Shown one piece after another: positions 17,241-25,960 of a stretch of 33,245 nucleotides of DNA; positions within the stretch are counted from its first letter, which is position 1; each line of letters starts with the position of its first letter. The position numbers were made by a program, and so were the translations under genes. Source of the DNA: an uncultured Saprospiraceae bacterium (GTDB lineage Bacteria; Bacteroidota; Bacteroidia; Chitinophagales; Saprospiraceae); assembly GCA_937974575.1 (NCBI GenBank), contig CALJVI010000183.1, positions 1 through 33,245 on the forward strand, written 5' to 3'. The notes below the pieces were generated by a model, which saw only the letters and a program-made list of their open reading frames with translations, had not been told where the DNA came from and ran no database searches.

Positions 17241-18734
17241 ATGTTTAGAAGATTACTTGTTTTGTTTTGTGCTTTATCGCTAAGTAGTGTTCTACTGAGT
17301 CAGGGGAGCCCAAGCAAGAATGCACCTATAAAGTATAGACTATTAATGACATCTGTCACTGTAGAAGATGTGAATAAAGATGAAATAGCAATTACTTTAA
17401 ATGCCTTTAACACAGGTCGGCAACCTATAGACTTCTCTTCATTCAACTCTGTCCCTAAAGAAATGGAAATCAAATTTGAAGAGTCCTTTTACAGAAGTAA
17501 TCTCAGTGACCTCGAAGAAGATATCGTTACTAGTATGATGAATAAAAATATCACTATTAATAATGGGAAAATTCTCAAAAACCTAAGATTTAACCTTCCA
17601 TGTACCGAAGGCATGTACAAAGAGCTCACAAAAAAAGAAAAGCGTTTCACTAAAAATTATACTCCGCGATCAAAGTCAAACGCACCAACTTTGAAATATA
17701 AGACAGCTAAAAAGAAAGCGTCTGGATTGGCTAATGTTGTGGCAAAAAAGAAAAAGAAAAAAAGCAAAAAAGTAGACATTACTGATGCAAGAAAGGAAAT
17801 GGTTAAAGCAGATACTAAGGTAAATGCCCCAAAAATAAATAGCCCTAAAGTAAAGGAGCCTGTCATCAAAAAAACTAAAGTGAATACCCCTGATGTAGCG
17901 ATCACAGAAAAGAAGGTAGATACTCCAAAAGTCAAAAAACCAAAGGTAGATGTTAATCCATCGACTGAAATCAAAACGACAAAAGCTAAAGTCAAGGAAC
18001 CAACAGTTGCTGTTGACACTCCAAAAAGAAAAGATACCTCTATTCCAAGAGAGACCCCTAAAAATACAAGAAAGCAAAATGTAGATGTTGTAAGTACAGA
18101 AAAAAAGAGATCCACTGTTTTTGAAAAGCAAAAACAAAAGAAAAAAGAAATAGAAAATAGCAAAAAAGATTCTTTCAAAATTGAGCAAGCTTCCCAAAAA
18201 GAAGATGAAAAAGCAATCTTGGAGTCACTCGGAGTAGGTTCAGAAAAGAAAAAAACGAAGAAAAATAATTCTACGGCAGGCAAAGTAGCATTTGACACCA
18301 AAGCTGGAGTAGAGGCATCAAAAAATTCATATGCTGAACGATCAGTTTGCCCAGACATGGTCCTTGAAAAAATTACTATTATAAAGAAAAATAGTAAATG
18401 GGTTACACTCGAATATACGCTAACCAATGTGGGTAAAGGCCCTGCATACCTAGGTAAAGATAGCAATAATCAAAATCTTGCCTTACGTGCTTTCTTATCC
18501 TCATCAGAGAATCTTAGTAGAGGTTCACTTCCTCTTGGAGGCGGCTTTGTCAACTACGACAATAAGGAAAATCAAGAACTCTATCCAGAGGATAGTTTTA
18601 CCGGTACGCTAAAGTTGGACATTCGTAAAATGACCAAATTTACACCTTTTGTAATCCTAAACTTTGATCCATTCAACGTACTTGATGAATGCACTAAAAC
18701 TAATAACTACGGGCAAATAAAAGTTGGAGGGTAA
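17241..18734 (+). CDS. Secreted Lys/Pro-rich protein with C-terminal CARDB-like domain
   Basis: 497 residues, not assigned to a named family. A signal peptide (MFRRLLVLFCALSLSSVLLSQG) is followed by a beta-rich N-terminal domain (about 25-130). Residues ~140-330 are very basic low-complexity sequence rich in Lys with degenerate repeats of the type VK-x-P-x-V and TPKxK. The C-terminal ~130 residues, from SVCPDMVLEKITIIKK, look like a CARDB/immunoglobulin-like fold (WVTLEYTLTNVGKGPAYLG...NFDPFNVLDECTKTNNYG), with two cysteines that could pair. A basic linker of this kind may bind polyanions such as DNA, polysaccharide or cell wall; that is inference. It appears to be a single gene. The antisense Phe/Leu-rich ORFs are artefacts of its Lys-rich composition. 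Confidence 0.8.
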   Translation: MFRRLLVLFCALSLSSVLLSQGSPSKNAPIKYRLLMTSVTVEDVNKDEIAITLNAFNTGRQPIDFSSFNSVPKEMEIKFEESFYRSNLSDLEEDIVTSMMNKNITINNGKILKNLRFNLPCTEGMYKELTKKEKRFTKNYTPRSKSNAPTLKYKTAKKKASGLANVVAKKKKKKSKKVDITDARKEMVKADTKVNAPKINSPKVKEPVIKKTKVNTPDVAITEKKVDTPKVKKPKVDVNPSTEIKTTKAKVKEPTVAVDTPKRKDTSIPRETPKNTRKQNVDVVSTEKKRSTVFEKQKQKKKEIENSKKDSFKIEQASQKEDEKAILESLGVGSEKKKTKKNNSTAGKVAFDTKAGVEASKNSYAERSVCPDMVLEKITIIKKNSKWVTLEYTLTNVGKGPAYLGKDSNNQNLALRAFLSSSENLSRGSLPLGGGFVNYDNKENQELYPEDSFTGTLKLDIRKMTKFTPFVILNFDPFNVLDECTKTNNYGQIKVGG

Positions 18735-18741
18735 TGAATAC

Positions 18742-19614
18742 TTAATTGCTTCTTCTAGAACCTAAAGAGGGTACCTTCTTTTGAAAATCCAACTCAGATC
18801 CATCTAAAGAACACTCAACGAGTTGATTCTTAAGGTCTTTTAATTTAAGAAGAACTTCTTCAATACATATCAATCTTGCCGTCTCAGATACTGTTAGATC
18901 TTCTTGCAAGGCGAACAATGCCTCTTGCTCAATAAGCAAAGAAGAAATCAAGTTGTCAAAATTAGTTTGACTGTGCTGAGATACTTTTGCATTCACACTG
19001 CCTACCACAGTGCTGGCTGGAAAATAATTGTATTCATTTTCATCAATCTGCAAAAAGGCACTTTCTATGTCAGAGATTTTTGCTCTCCACTGTGCCGCAA
19101 TTTTCATGATCATTTGACCTATCGAATCTGGGACCTTATACATTTGGTACTCTGGTCTTGACACCTGATGAATCGAACTGTCCAACCCTAATAACACAGC
19201 TAACTCATGACCGATTGCTGAAGCGATATGAATCGGAGTATACCAATTGTTCTGAATGCAGTTCATAGAAATCCAGATGATCGGATTGTTGACCGACTTA
19301 TAACTTTGTATCTCTCTGCGTGAATTGAAAGGCATTATGACCAATTGCTCATTATAGCCAAGCTCATTAAAATAGCCTTGATGGTCCTTGATTCGGTCCA
19401 GTACTTGTCTATTAGACAAACCGCTTGCATGGTAAAATCGATGAAATCTGCGCTGCTGTTGATTGGACCACTCAAATTGTAGTATTTGCTCTACAAATTG
19501 TTTACTGCCCAATACTTCCTTTAAGATATCTATACCCGCTTCTAACTTACTTTTTTGAGTCTTCGTAAAAAAGCAAGAAACCGTTCGACCGATTTTAATA
19601 GATTGTTGAATCAT
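18742..19614 (-). CDS. Conserved hypothetical protein with degenerate zinc-metallopeptidase motif
   Basis: 290 residues, no signal peptide. I do not recognise a named family. Residues 112-147 (IIWISMNCIQNNWYTPIHIA... then GHELAVLLGLD) follow the layout of bacterial zincins in which a strand precedes HExxHxxGxxH, but the second and third zinc ligands are Val140 and Ser146, so only His136 and Glu137 remain. The following YKVPDSIGQMI resembles the SVPYxIG stretch seen after the active site in such proteins. The C-terminal third is helical. It lies 62 nt downstream of lysC on the same strand and may be cotranscribed. Probably a catalytically dead relative; function unknown. Confidence 0.7.
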   Translation of the reverse strand: MIQQSIKIGRTVSCFFTKTQKSKLEAGIDILKEVLGSKQFVEQILQFEWSNQQQRRFHRFYHASGLSNRQVLDRIKDHQGYFNELGYNEQLVIMPFNSRREIQSYKSVNNPIIWISMNCIQNNWYTPIHIASAIGHELAVLLGLDSSIHQVSRPEYQMYKVPDSIGQMIMKIAAQWRAKISDIESAFLQIDENEYNYFPASTVVGSVNAKVSQHSQTNFDNLISSLLIEQEALFALQEDLTVSETARLICIEEVLLKLKDLKNQLVECSLDGSELDFQKKVPSLGSRRSN

Positions 19615-19676
19615 AGGAGGTATAGATATATAGATTTATTATATATCAAAAGGCTTCACATTGTTACAATCCAAGA

Positions 19677-20963
19677 CTAAATTCTCTCTACTTTAGGTAT
19701 TTCTTTCACTACCAGTTGGATCATTTTTCCTAAACTGGCCTCTAACATGGTTATTTTTCCCTTTTTCATGGCCTCTACTACATCATTTTGATAGTGCCTA
19801 ATAGAAATCAATTCTAAATTTTTCTCGACAATAGTCTTAAAGTCCTGCTGGATTTGTTGGGTAAAAGCCTCTATCCTATTGTCTATATCATTCACACAAA
19901 CTGAAAAACTAATTGCTGAATTTTGCATCATATTGATCTGTATTCGGTGCTTGGCTATCTCTTGAAAAAGATAACTCAAATGGTGCTCTGCTACAAAAGA
20001 GAAATCCCGAGTACTGATACTGATCAAAGCTTGATCCGACTCTAAGGTTATTATTGGTGGATATCCCTCTATGACTTCATCCGATATGAACGTTCCATCC
20101 CCCATCGGGTCTATAAAAGACTTTACATACAAAGGAATACTCTTGTTTTGTAGAGGCTTAATAGTCTTAGGGTGAATGACCTTAGCACCATAATAGGTCA
20201 TTTCGATCGCCTCTTTATAGCTTAGACTATCAAGCTTTGTTACATTCTTAAACTTTCGTGGGTCCGCCGTTAATACACCAGGCACATCCTTCCATATGGT
20301 CATATCTTGCACATCTAAGCCATGTGAGAATATAGCCGCTGAATAATCCGACCCTTCCCTTCCTAGTGTAGAAGTATTATTTTCAGTAGTACTGCCTATA
20401 AATCCTTGACTCACTAATATATCCACATTTTCAAAAGCAGGTTTGACCTTACTGTGCATATTCTCCGATGTCCGCTTCCAATCGACCCAAGCTTCTCGAT
20501 AAATATCATCCGTAATGATCACGCCTCTAGCATCTAGCCACTTTGTGCTAAATCCAGATTGTGCTAATTTAGCGTTTACTATTTTGGAAGACATCAATTC
20601 GCCAATACTCACTATTTGATCATAGATATAATCATACTCTGGCTGATATTCATCTAAGGCCCAATCAACTTCTACTAGCAAATCATTTAAGTCACTCATC
20701 AATCCTTCATGCTCACTAAGACCAAGGTCTGTTACTATCTGCAAGTGATTTTGCTTTACAATCTCCAACTTCTCAAGAGCTAGAGTCTTATTGGAAATAT
20801 GCTTTACCACTTCCTCCATTTGATTGGTGGTTTTACCAATTGCGGACACGATGACCATAAGCTTCTGTTGCTTGTGCTTTTCTAAAATAGAAACTACATT
20901 TTCAATAGCAGCTGCATCCTTTATAGAGGCACCACCAAACTTAAATACTCGTATAATCGCCAT
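19677..20963 (-). CDS. lysC: Aspartate kinase (monofunctional)
   Basis: Phosphorylates aspartate, the first step towards lysine (diaminopimelate), threonine and methionine. 428 residues from the ATG at 20963; the frame could begin at a TTG three bases upstream, but ATG is preferred. The amino-acid kinase domain starts with RVFKFGGASIKDAAAI and contains STLGREGSDYSAAIF and IWKDVPGVLTADPRKF, which are diagnostic. The tail (about 300-428) fits the paired ACT domains that give feedback control (FSFVAEHHLSYLFQEIAKHRI..., SFSVCVNDID). It is not fused to homoserine dehydrogenase, although such fusions exist in Bacteroidota. A TAAATTTG box on the minus strand lies about 17 nt upstream. Confidence 0.96.
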   Translation of the reverse strand: MAIIRVFKFGGASIKDAAAIENVVSILEKHKQQKLMVIVSAIGKTTNQMEEVVKHISNKTLALEKLEIVKQNHLQIVTDLGLSEHEGLMSDLNDLLVEVDWALDEYQPEYDYIYDQIVSIGELMSSKIVNAKLAQSGFSTKWLDARGVIITDDIYREAWVDWKRTSENMHSKVKPAFENVDILVSQGFIGSTTENNTSTLGREGSDYSAAIFSHGLDVQDMTIWKDVPGVLTADPRKFKNVTKLDSLSYKEAIEMTYYGAKVIHPKTIKPLQNKSIPLYVKSFIDPMGDGTFISDEVIEGYPPIITLESDQALISISTRDFSFVAEHHLSYLFQEIAKHRIQINMMQNSAISFSVCVNDIDNRIEAFTQQIQQDFKTIVEKNLELISIRHYQNDVVEAMKKGKITMLEASLGKMIQLVVKEIPKVERI

Positions 20964-20979
20964 CAACTAATAATTTGTC

Positions 20980-20987
20980 CAAATTTA
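20980..20987 (-). promoter_or_regulatory. Candidate -7 box of the lysC promoter
   Basis: Reads TAAATTTG on the minus strand, matching TAnnTTTG, 16 nt before the ATG. No -33 partner at normal spacing is seen. Confidence 0.35.
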
Positions 20988-21194
20988 CTACAAATGGGAC
21001 TTAAATAAGAAACTAAAATAAGCACTTTGTAAATCCACGCCCAAGCTTTGACTATCAACACTTAAGTCAACAAACGACATGAAATTCTTCTCAAATCACT
21101 ATATGCAAGATCCCGTTTTGATTTAAGTAATTTATGCGAAATAGTGTAAGTGTTTAAATAACATTTACTATTTTTATATTCCTTAATTAACTAA

Positions 21195-21494
21195 ATGAAT
21201 ACAAACATACAAACTGCTCTTCTTGTCTTCCTAGTTGGAATGACTGTCGTCTTTATAGTACTCTGTATAGTAGTACTTACTGGAAAAACGCTCATTTACC
21301 TTGTCAATAAATTTGGACCTGTCTCAAGCAAGAATTCTATTAAAAAAGGAGATTTTATTCCACTGCTCAATGACAATATCAGTTCTAAGTCTGGCTTAAA
21401 CAAAAAGAAACTGGCTGCTATTATAAGCACAGTTGAGATCGTCACCCAAGGAAGAGGAAAAGTATTAAACATTGAAAAAGTAGCTCCCAAATAA
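21195..21494 (+). CDS. oadG: Sodium pump decarboxylase gamma subunit (OadG-like)
   Basis: A 99-residue small membrane protein. One transmembrane helix occupies about residues 8-32 (LLVFLVGMTVVFIVLCIVVLTG), as in OadG, with a hydrophilic cytoplasmic tail containing KKKLAAIISTVEIVTQGRGK that would contact the carboxyltransferase. Assignment rests on size, topology, the MTVVF motif and its place immediately before oadA and oadB. It assembles the biotin-bearing alpha subunit onto the membrane beta subunit. First gene of the operon; 23 nt separate it from oadA. Confidence 0.88.
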   Translation: MNTNIQTALLVFLVGMTVVFIVLCIVVLTGKTLIYLVNKFGPVSSKNSIKKGDFIPLLNDNISSKSGLNKKKLAAIISTVEIVTQGRGKVLNIEKVAPK

Positions 21495-21517
21495 GTAGGA
21501 GCATAAGATATATTATT

Positions 21518-23431
21518 ATGCCAAAAGAAATTAAATTATGCCTCGTCTATAGAGATATGTGGCAATCCGCTGGAAAGTATGTTCCTAGAGTTGATCAACT
21601 CAACAAAGTAGCTCAGCCTATAGTTGATATGAACTGCTTCACCAGAGTAGAAACCAATGGAGGAGGCTTTGAGCAAGTCAATTTGCTTTTTGGTGAAAAT
21701 CCAAATAAAGCAGTTAGACAATGGACGCAACCATTTAATGACGCAGGTATCCAAACCCAAATGCTTGAAAGAGGCTTGAATGGTATTAGGATGAGTCCAG
21801 TTCCAGCTGATGTTCGTAGACTGATGTTCAAAGTGAAAAAGAAGCAAGGCACCGATATTTCTCGGTCTTTTGATGGACTTAATAATCCACAAAACTTAGC
21901 CAACTCTTTTCAGTTTGCAAAGGAAGGCGGAATGGTAGCACAGGCAGCTTTAAGCCTTACTTTTTCTCCACTCCATACGGTAGATTATTATGTAGACTTG
22001 GCGGACAAGTACTTAGATCTAGGTGCAGAGGAGATTTGTATAAAAGATATGGCTGGTATCGGACGACCTGTTTCCGTAGGTAATATAGTTGCTGGTATCA
22101 AAAAGCGACATCCAAACATTTTAATACAATACCATGGCCACTCTACACCAGGCTTATCCGTTGCTTCATCATTAGAAGCAGCAAGAGCGGGAGCAGAAAT
22201 TATAGATGTAGGCATGGAGCCACTCTCTTGGGGTACCGGACATGCAGATCTGCTCACCATTCATGCTATGCTGAAGGATGCAGGCTTCTCTATGCCCGAT
22301 GTAGATACAGAAGCTTATATGCATGTAAGAAGCTTGACTCAAGAATTTATGGATGACTTTTTAGGATATTATATCAATCCTAAAAACAGATTTATGAACT
22401 CCCTCTTGATTGGCCCTGGCCTCCCAGGTGGGATGATGGGCTCACTCATGGCAGACCTTGAGAAGAACCTTGCCAGCACCAATAAATGGTTAAGCAAAAA
22501 CGGCAAACCAAATATCACCCAAGACGAATTACTCATCAAGCTTTTTAAAGAAGTAGAATATGCATGGCCGAAATTAGGCTACCCTCCATTGGTAACTCCC
22601 TTTAGCCAATACGTGAAAAATGTATCTCTTATGAATGCCATGGGCACGATCAAAGGTAAACCCAGATGGAGCATGATTGATGAAAACACATGGGGTATGC
22701 TCCTTGGAAAATCAGGTAAACTTTTGGGACCACTAGGTGATGAGATCATGAAAATGGCCAAAGATCAAAATAGAGAATTTTTCACTGGTACTCCACAAGA
22801 TCTATACCCTGATGAGCTAGAACTCTTTGCCGCAAAGATGGATAAAAAGGGCTGGGACTATGGTCAAGATGACGAGGAATTGATGGAATATGCTATGCAT
22901 CCTCAGCAATATGAAGATTATAAAAATGGTAGCGCGAAAGAGAAATTCCTGAAAGATTTAGAAGCGCGTAAAGCAAAAGCCAATGGACAAACATCCGCAG
23001 CTACTGCCCAAATCGCTCCTCTAGTAGGTCAAGTAAACCCTATCAACTATCAACCTAAATCATTAACTCTAAATATAAATGGAGAAGAATTTAAAGTAAA
23101 TATTGGTTATGAGGGCAATGATGGACAACAAGCGGCTACTCCGATAAATAAGGCAATCACCGAAAGCCCTACTCCCACAATCAGTCCACAAAGTGAGGGC
23201 AACATTTCTATTTTAGCTCCTTTAGAAGGAAAATTTTATCTTACTAAAGATACTGGCGAACAGCCTATAAAAATTGGAGACACCGTAAAAGAAGGCCAAA
23301 CTGTGGCCTATATTGAATCAATGAAAGTGATCAACTCTGTCACCTCAGACCAGGCAGGCGTAGTTGCAGCTATAGTAGCTCGACATGGCGAAGAAGTGGA
23401 AGAAGATGATGTGATCATAAAACTCAAATAG
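21518..23431 (+). CDS. oadA: Carboxyltransferase/biotin carrier subunit of a Na+-translocating decarboxylase (OadA-like, divergent)
   Basis: 637 residues. The N-terminal TIM-barrel carboxyltransferase keeps the expected metal ligands: Asp13 in YRDMWQS, Lys176 in CIKDMAGI, and His206/His208 in YHGHST. It differs from the usual pattern, with RDMWQS in place of RDAHQS and NGGGFEQ in place of the WGGATFD motif, so the substrate pocket may be altered. A helical middle domain (about 310-480) and an Ala/Gln/Pro-rich linker lead to a C-terminal biotinyl domain with ESMKVIN; Lys603 is the expected biotinylated residue (the consensus is usually EAMKM or ESMKM). Between oadG and oadB, it probably moves the carboxyl group of a keto acid, perhaps oxaloacetate, to biotin for sodium-coupled decarboxylation. 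The stop overlaps the oadB start by one base. Confidence 0.92.
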   Translation: MPKEIKLCLVYRDMWQSAGKYVPRVDQLNKVAQPIVDMNCFTRVETNGGGFEQVNLLFGENPNKAVRQWTQPFNDAGIQTQMLERGLNGIRMSPVPADVRRLMFKVKKKQGTDISRSFDGLNNPQNLANSFQFAKEGGMVAQAALSLTFSPLHTVDYYVDLADKYLDLGAEEICIKDMAGIGRPVSVGNIVAGIKKRHPNILIQYHGHSTPGLSVASSLEAARAGAEIIDVGMEPLSWGTGHADLLTIHAMLKDAGFSMPDVDTEAYMHVRSLTQEFMDDFLGYYINPKNRFMNSLLIGPGLPGGMMGSLMADLEKNLASTNKWLSKNGKPNITQDELLIKLFKEVEYAWPKLGYPPLVTPFSQYVKNVSLMNAMGTIKGKPRWSMIDENTWGMLLGKSGKLLGPLGDEIMKMAKDQNREFFTGTPQDLYPDELELFAAKMDKKGWDYGQDDEELMEYAMHPQQYEDYKNGSAKEKFLKDLEARKAKANGQTSAATAQIAPLVGQVNPINYQPKSLTLNINGEEFKVNIGYEGNDGQQAATPINKAITESPTPTISPQSEGNISILAPLEGKFYLTKDTGEQPIKIGDTVKEGQTVAYIESMKVINSVTSDQAGVVAAIVARHGEEVEEDDVIIKLK

Positions 23432-24636
23432 TGGATACTCTACATAAATTATACGAGATGACAGCCTTTGGAGAACTTGCTAGTTCTCCTGGCACGATCC
23501 TTATGCTGGCCATCTCATTTTTCTTACTATACTTAGGCATTCATAAGCGATATGAACCCTTGTTATTAGTCCCTATTGCATTTGGATTATTGTTGGCCAA
23601 TTTGCCTGGAGGCAATATGAGTGTCACCCAAGACAATGTAGCCAATGGCATAGCACACATGACTTTGCTGGAAATTGCAAAAGATCACGGGATCATGAAT
23701 TTACTCTACTATGCTTTGATCAAAACAGGCCTCTTACCTCCTCTGATATTCATGGGAGTAGGCGCTATGACTGACTTTGGCCCTATGCTCCGCAATCTGA
23801 AGCTAGCCTTTTTTGGTGCCGCAGCGCAGATCGGCATTTTCACCATCCTGATATCGGCAGTCGCCTTCGGTTTCAGCCTTAAGCAGGCAGGAGCTCTAGG
23901 CATTATTGGCGGGGCAGATGGACCTACTGCCATTTATACTGCTATTATATTAGCTCCAGAACTGCTTGGCCCTATTGCCATTGCTGCATATTCTTATATG
24001 GCACTGGTACCCGTTATCATCCCTTTTTTAGTCAAACTGACCATGTCTAGCAAAGAACTAAAAATTAATATGAAACAACAGGATAAACTGTACCCTAACA
24101 AAACCGTGATCAAGAATCTAAAAATGGTAAAGATCATTTTCCCTATAGTATTACTCACACTTGTAGCACTACTGGTTCCCTCCTCGGTACCGCTAGTAGG
24201 TATGTTATTATTTGGCAATCTTATCAAAGAAATTGGTACTGACACCAATAGACTTTTTGTCGCAGCATCAGAGACCATTATGAATACTGCAACTATATTT
24301 TTGGGCCTAACAGTAGGTGCCACTATGACGGCCTCCACTTTTCTAAATAGCGAAACACTATTTATCGTCGTGGGAGGTTTCTTCGCATTCGCCATCTCCA
24401 TCGTTGGAGGCATCATGGCAGCCAAAGTATACAATCTGTTTGCCACCAAAAAGATAAACCCCCTGATAGGTGCGACAGGTTTGAGTGCTGTCCCCATGGC
24501 TTCTAGAGTAGCCAATGAAATAGCCCTAAAATATGATAGTCGGAATCACATTTTACAATACGCTATGTCTTCCAATATTTCTGGAGTGATAGGATCTGCT
24601 GTAGCAGCAGGTGTTCTAATATCCTTTCTAAGCTAA
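23431..24636 (+). CDS. oadB: Sodium ion-translocating decarboxylase subunit beta
   Basis: A 401-residue polytopic inner-membrane protein that decarboxylates carboxybiotin and exports Na+. The start is GTG at 23431, sharing its G with the oadA stop TAG, so translation is coupled. An ATG at 23458 is possible but would lose the family N-terminus (DTLHKLYEMTAFG). Conserved features are GGADGPTAIYTAII (with the Asp known to be needed in OadB), the half-helix/loop region, TVGATMTASTFL and TGLSAVPMASRVANE. About nine or more hydrophobic segments fit the family. It is the last gene of the operon and is convergent with the following gene, with a 43-nt gap and no obvious terminator. Confidence 0.97.
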   Translation: MDTLHKLYEMTAFGELASSPGTILMLAISFFLLYLGIHKRYEPLLLVPIAFGLLLANLPGGNMSVTQDNVANGIAHMTLLEIAKDHGIMNLLYYALIKTGLLPPLIFMGVGAMTDFGPMLRNLKLAFFGAAAQIGIFTILISAVAFGFSLKQAGALGIIGGADGPTAIYTAIILAPELLGPIAIAAYSYMALVPVIIPFLVKLTMSSKELKINMKQQDKLYPNKTVIKNLKMVKIIFPIVLLTLVALLVPSSVPLVGMLLFGNLIKEIGTDTNRLFVAASETIMNTATIFLGLTVGATMTASTFLNSETLFIVVGGFFAFAISIVGGIMAAKVYNLFATKKINPLIGATGLSAVPMASRVANEIALKYDSRNHILQYAMSSNISGVIGSAVAAGVLISFLS

Positions 24637-24679
24637 AATAGCTCAACTCGGATATCGTGATTTAGATTAAGTGGAGTAC

Positions 24680-24898
24680 CTATGGCATTAAGGTATGAAA
24701 GGAGTGTATACGGATAGGGGTGCCCCACATACGCATCGTCATCCCGTCGAAGATAGAAGCATTGACTTGTACTTTTGCACCTTCGCTCTTCAACTGTTCA
24801 GGCATGCCCATTGGTGCATACTCCGTCCCGTCATCGCCAATAATGCTCCAAAATCCACCTTCTAAGTCTTGATGTTTTACTGTGCCGTTGATTCTCAT
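24680..24898 (-). CDS. Small conserved hypothetical protein, 72 aa
   Basis: The sequence starts MRINGTVKHQDLEGGFWSI and includes IGDDGTEYAPMGMPEQL and MRMWGTPIRI. The alternating pattern suggests a small all-beta, OB- or SH3-like fold. I do not recognise a named function. It has no signal peptide. It lies 18 nt downstream of the S24 repressor on the same strand, so the two are likely cotranscribed; whether they act together is unknown. The end is convergent with oadB. Confidence 0.75.
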   Translation of the reverse strand: MRINGTVKHQDLEGGFWSIIGDDGTEYAPMGMPEQLKSEGAKVQVNASIFDGMTMRMWGTPIRIHSFHTLMP

Positions 24899-24916
24899 AT
24901 TCTTGATTTACAGGTC

Positions 24917-25756
24917 TTATGCTTTTTCTTTCATAAAGTTATCCAAAGTCGAACTTAGATTCTTGATGATCTGACTTTGCTGCAAAATGGTAGAGCGTAA
25001 CTCTTTCATTTCGCCATGTAGGATATTGTTCAGATTATTGGGCGAAGGCAAAAACGGGCTCAACTTGGCGCGCACATACCATACCTCTTGTATGTCTTTA
25101 ATGTCTACCTTGAAGGGTTGATAATAGTCATTATCAGAGATCAGTACCAGAGATTTACTCTCTAGTATTTTATTGTATACCCGCTTGACCAAAACGTCAC
25201 TTTGCGTTATGATAACGTATACATAATTATCCTTGATAGACGACTCCCAAAAGTTGGATTCTTGATAACTACAAATGACTTTATCGCCTTCAAAAAGCGT
25301 AGGCTCCATACTGTCGCCAGCTACATCAAATGAGCGATGAGTCCCTACCTTGTATTTATAATCTGGCAGAGTATACGTCGGTAGATCCGACATAAAAGTT
25401 GGATTGCCAATTTCCGAAGGATAGCCTGCCTGAGCAGGAACCGGTACATGCATGATGCGCTCATCCCCTCCATCGTCAGATACTACAGTCAATACTCGAA
25501 CTGACTCGTCTACATCATTACCTTTGAGAAACATAGGTGTCTTTCCATGATGCAAAAAGAAAGGATTGATATTGTATACTTCTACACTTTTGCGAAGAAG
25601 CTCTAGCGTAACATCCCGCCTACCTTTTAGTATTTCACTAAGACTTTGAGGTAAATAATCTAGTGATTTGGCAAACTGCCTACTTGATTTCACTTCCTTC
25701 TTTTCACGAAGTCTGTCATGGCATTTTATAAATCGCTCTGTTATTATGTTGCTCAT
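24917..25756 (-). CDS. HTH-XRE transcriptional repressor with S24 (LexA/CI-like) autoprotease domain
   Basis: 279 residues from the ATG at 25756 (MSNIITERF); a TTG 27 nt upstream would add nine residues and is less likely. An N-terminal helix-turn-helix spans about residues 8-65 (SSRQFAKSLDYLPQSLSEIL). The C-terminal S24 domain has the nucleophile Ser149 in VAGDSMEPTLFEGD and the base Lys191 in DVLVKRVYN. The expected self-cleavage pair is Ala110-Gly111 in PVPAQAGYP. A helical tail of ~35 residues (245-279, EMKELRSTILQQ...) is an extra, possibly coiled-coil, segment. It is a DNA-damage- or signal-responsive repressor by family. A 19-bp palindrome upstream (25796-25814) is a candidate autoregulatory operator. 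No phage genes are nearby. Confidence 0.93.
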   Translation of the reverse strand: MSNIITERFIKCHDRLREKKEVKSSRQFAKSLDYLPQSLSEILKGRRDVTLELLRKSVEVYNINPFFLHHGKTPMFLKGNDVDESVRVLTVVSDDGGDERIMHVPVPAQAGYPSEIGNPTFMSDLPTYTLPDYKYKVGTHRSFDVAGDSMEPTLFEGDKVICSYQESNFWESSIKDNYVYVIITQSDVLVKRVYNKILESKSLVLISDNDYYQPFKVDIKDIQEVWYVRAKLSPFLPSPNNLNNILHGEMKELRSTILQQSQIIKNLSSTLDNFMKEKA

Positions 25757-25795
25757 ATTTATATAGTAGTTCTCTTCATCCAAAAGTAAAAATAT

Positions 25796-25814
25796 TATTC
25801 ACATATTGTGAATA
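25796..25814. promoter_or_regulatory. Candidate operator: 19-bp inverted repeat upstream of the S24 repressor
   Basis: TATTCACA-TAT-TGTGAATA has perfect 8-bp arms around a 3-bp centre, 39 bp upstream of the repressor ATG. Dyads of this length are typical binding sites for CI-like dimers. Autoregulation is inferred from position. Confidence 0.6.
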
Positions 25815-25960
25815 TATTATAATTTTAGTTTCAAAAAACATTTATCAACTTTAATTCCATACCACTATAATAAGCTTACATGGACACTTATTAACATTTT
25901 GCATTTAAAGTGTGGAAAACTAAGATAAAATTTGGTGACACTACAGGAGTCTTAATTAGG

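Noticed and set aside
17657-18466. Long antisense ORF (269 aa) opposite the Lys-rich gene, and a 173-aa one in another frame
   Set aside because: Both are Phe/Ser/Leu-rich mirror images of A-rich Lys codons; the plus-strand frame has a signal peptide and a plausible domain.
24917-25783. Prophage remnant suggested by the CI-like repressor
   Set aside because: No integrase, structural or lysis genes, no att-like repeats; flanking genes are core metabolism, so a stand-alone regulator is more likely.
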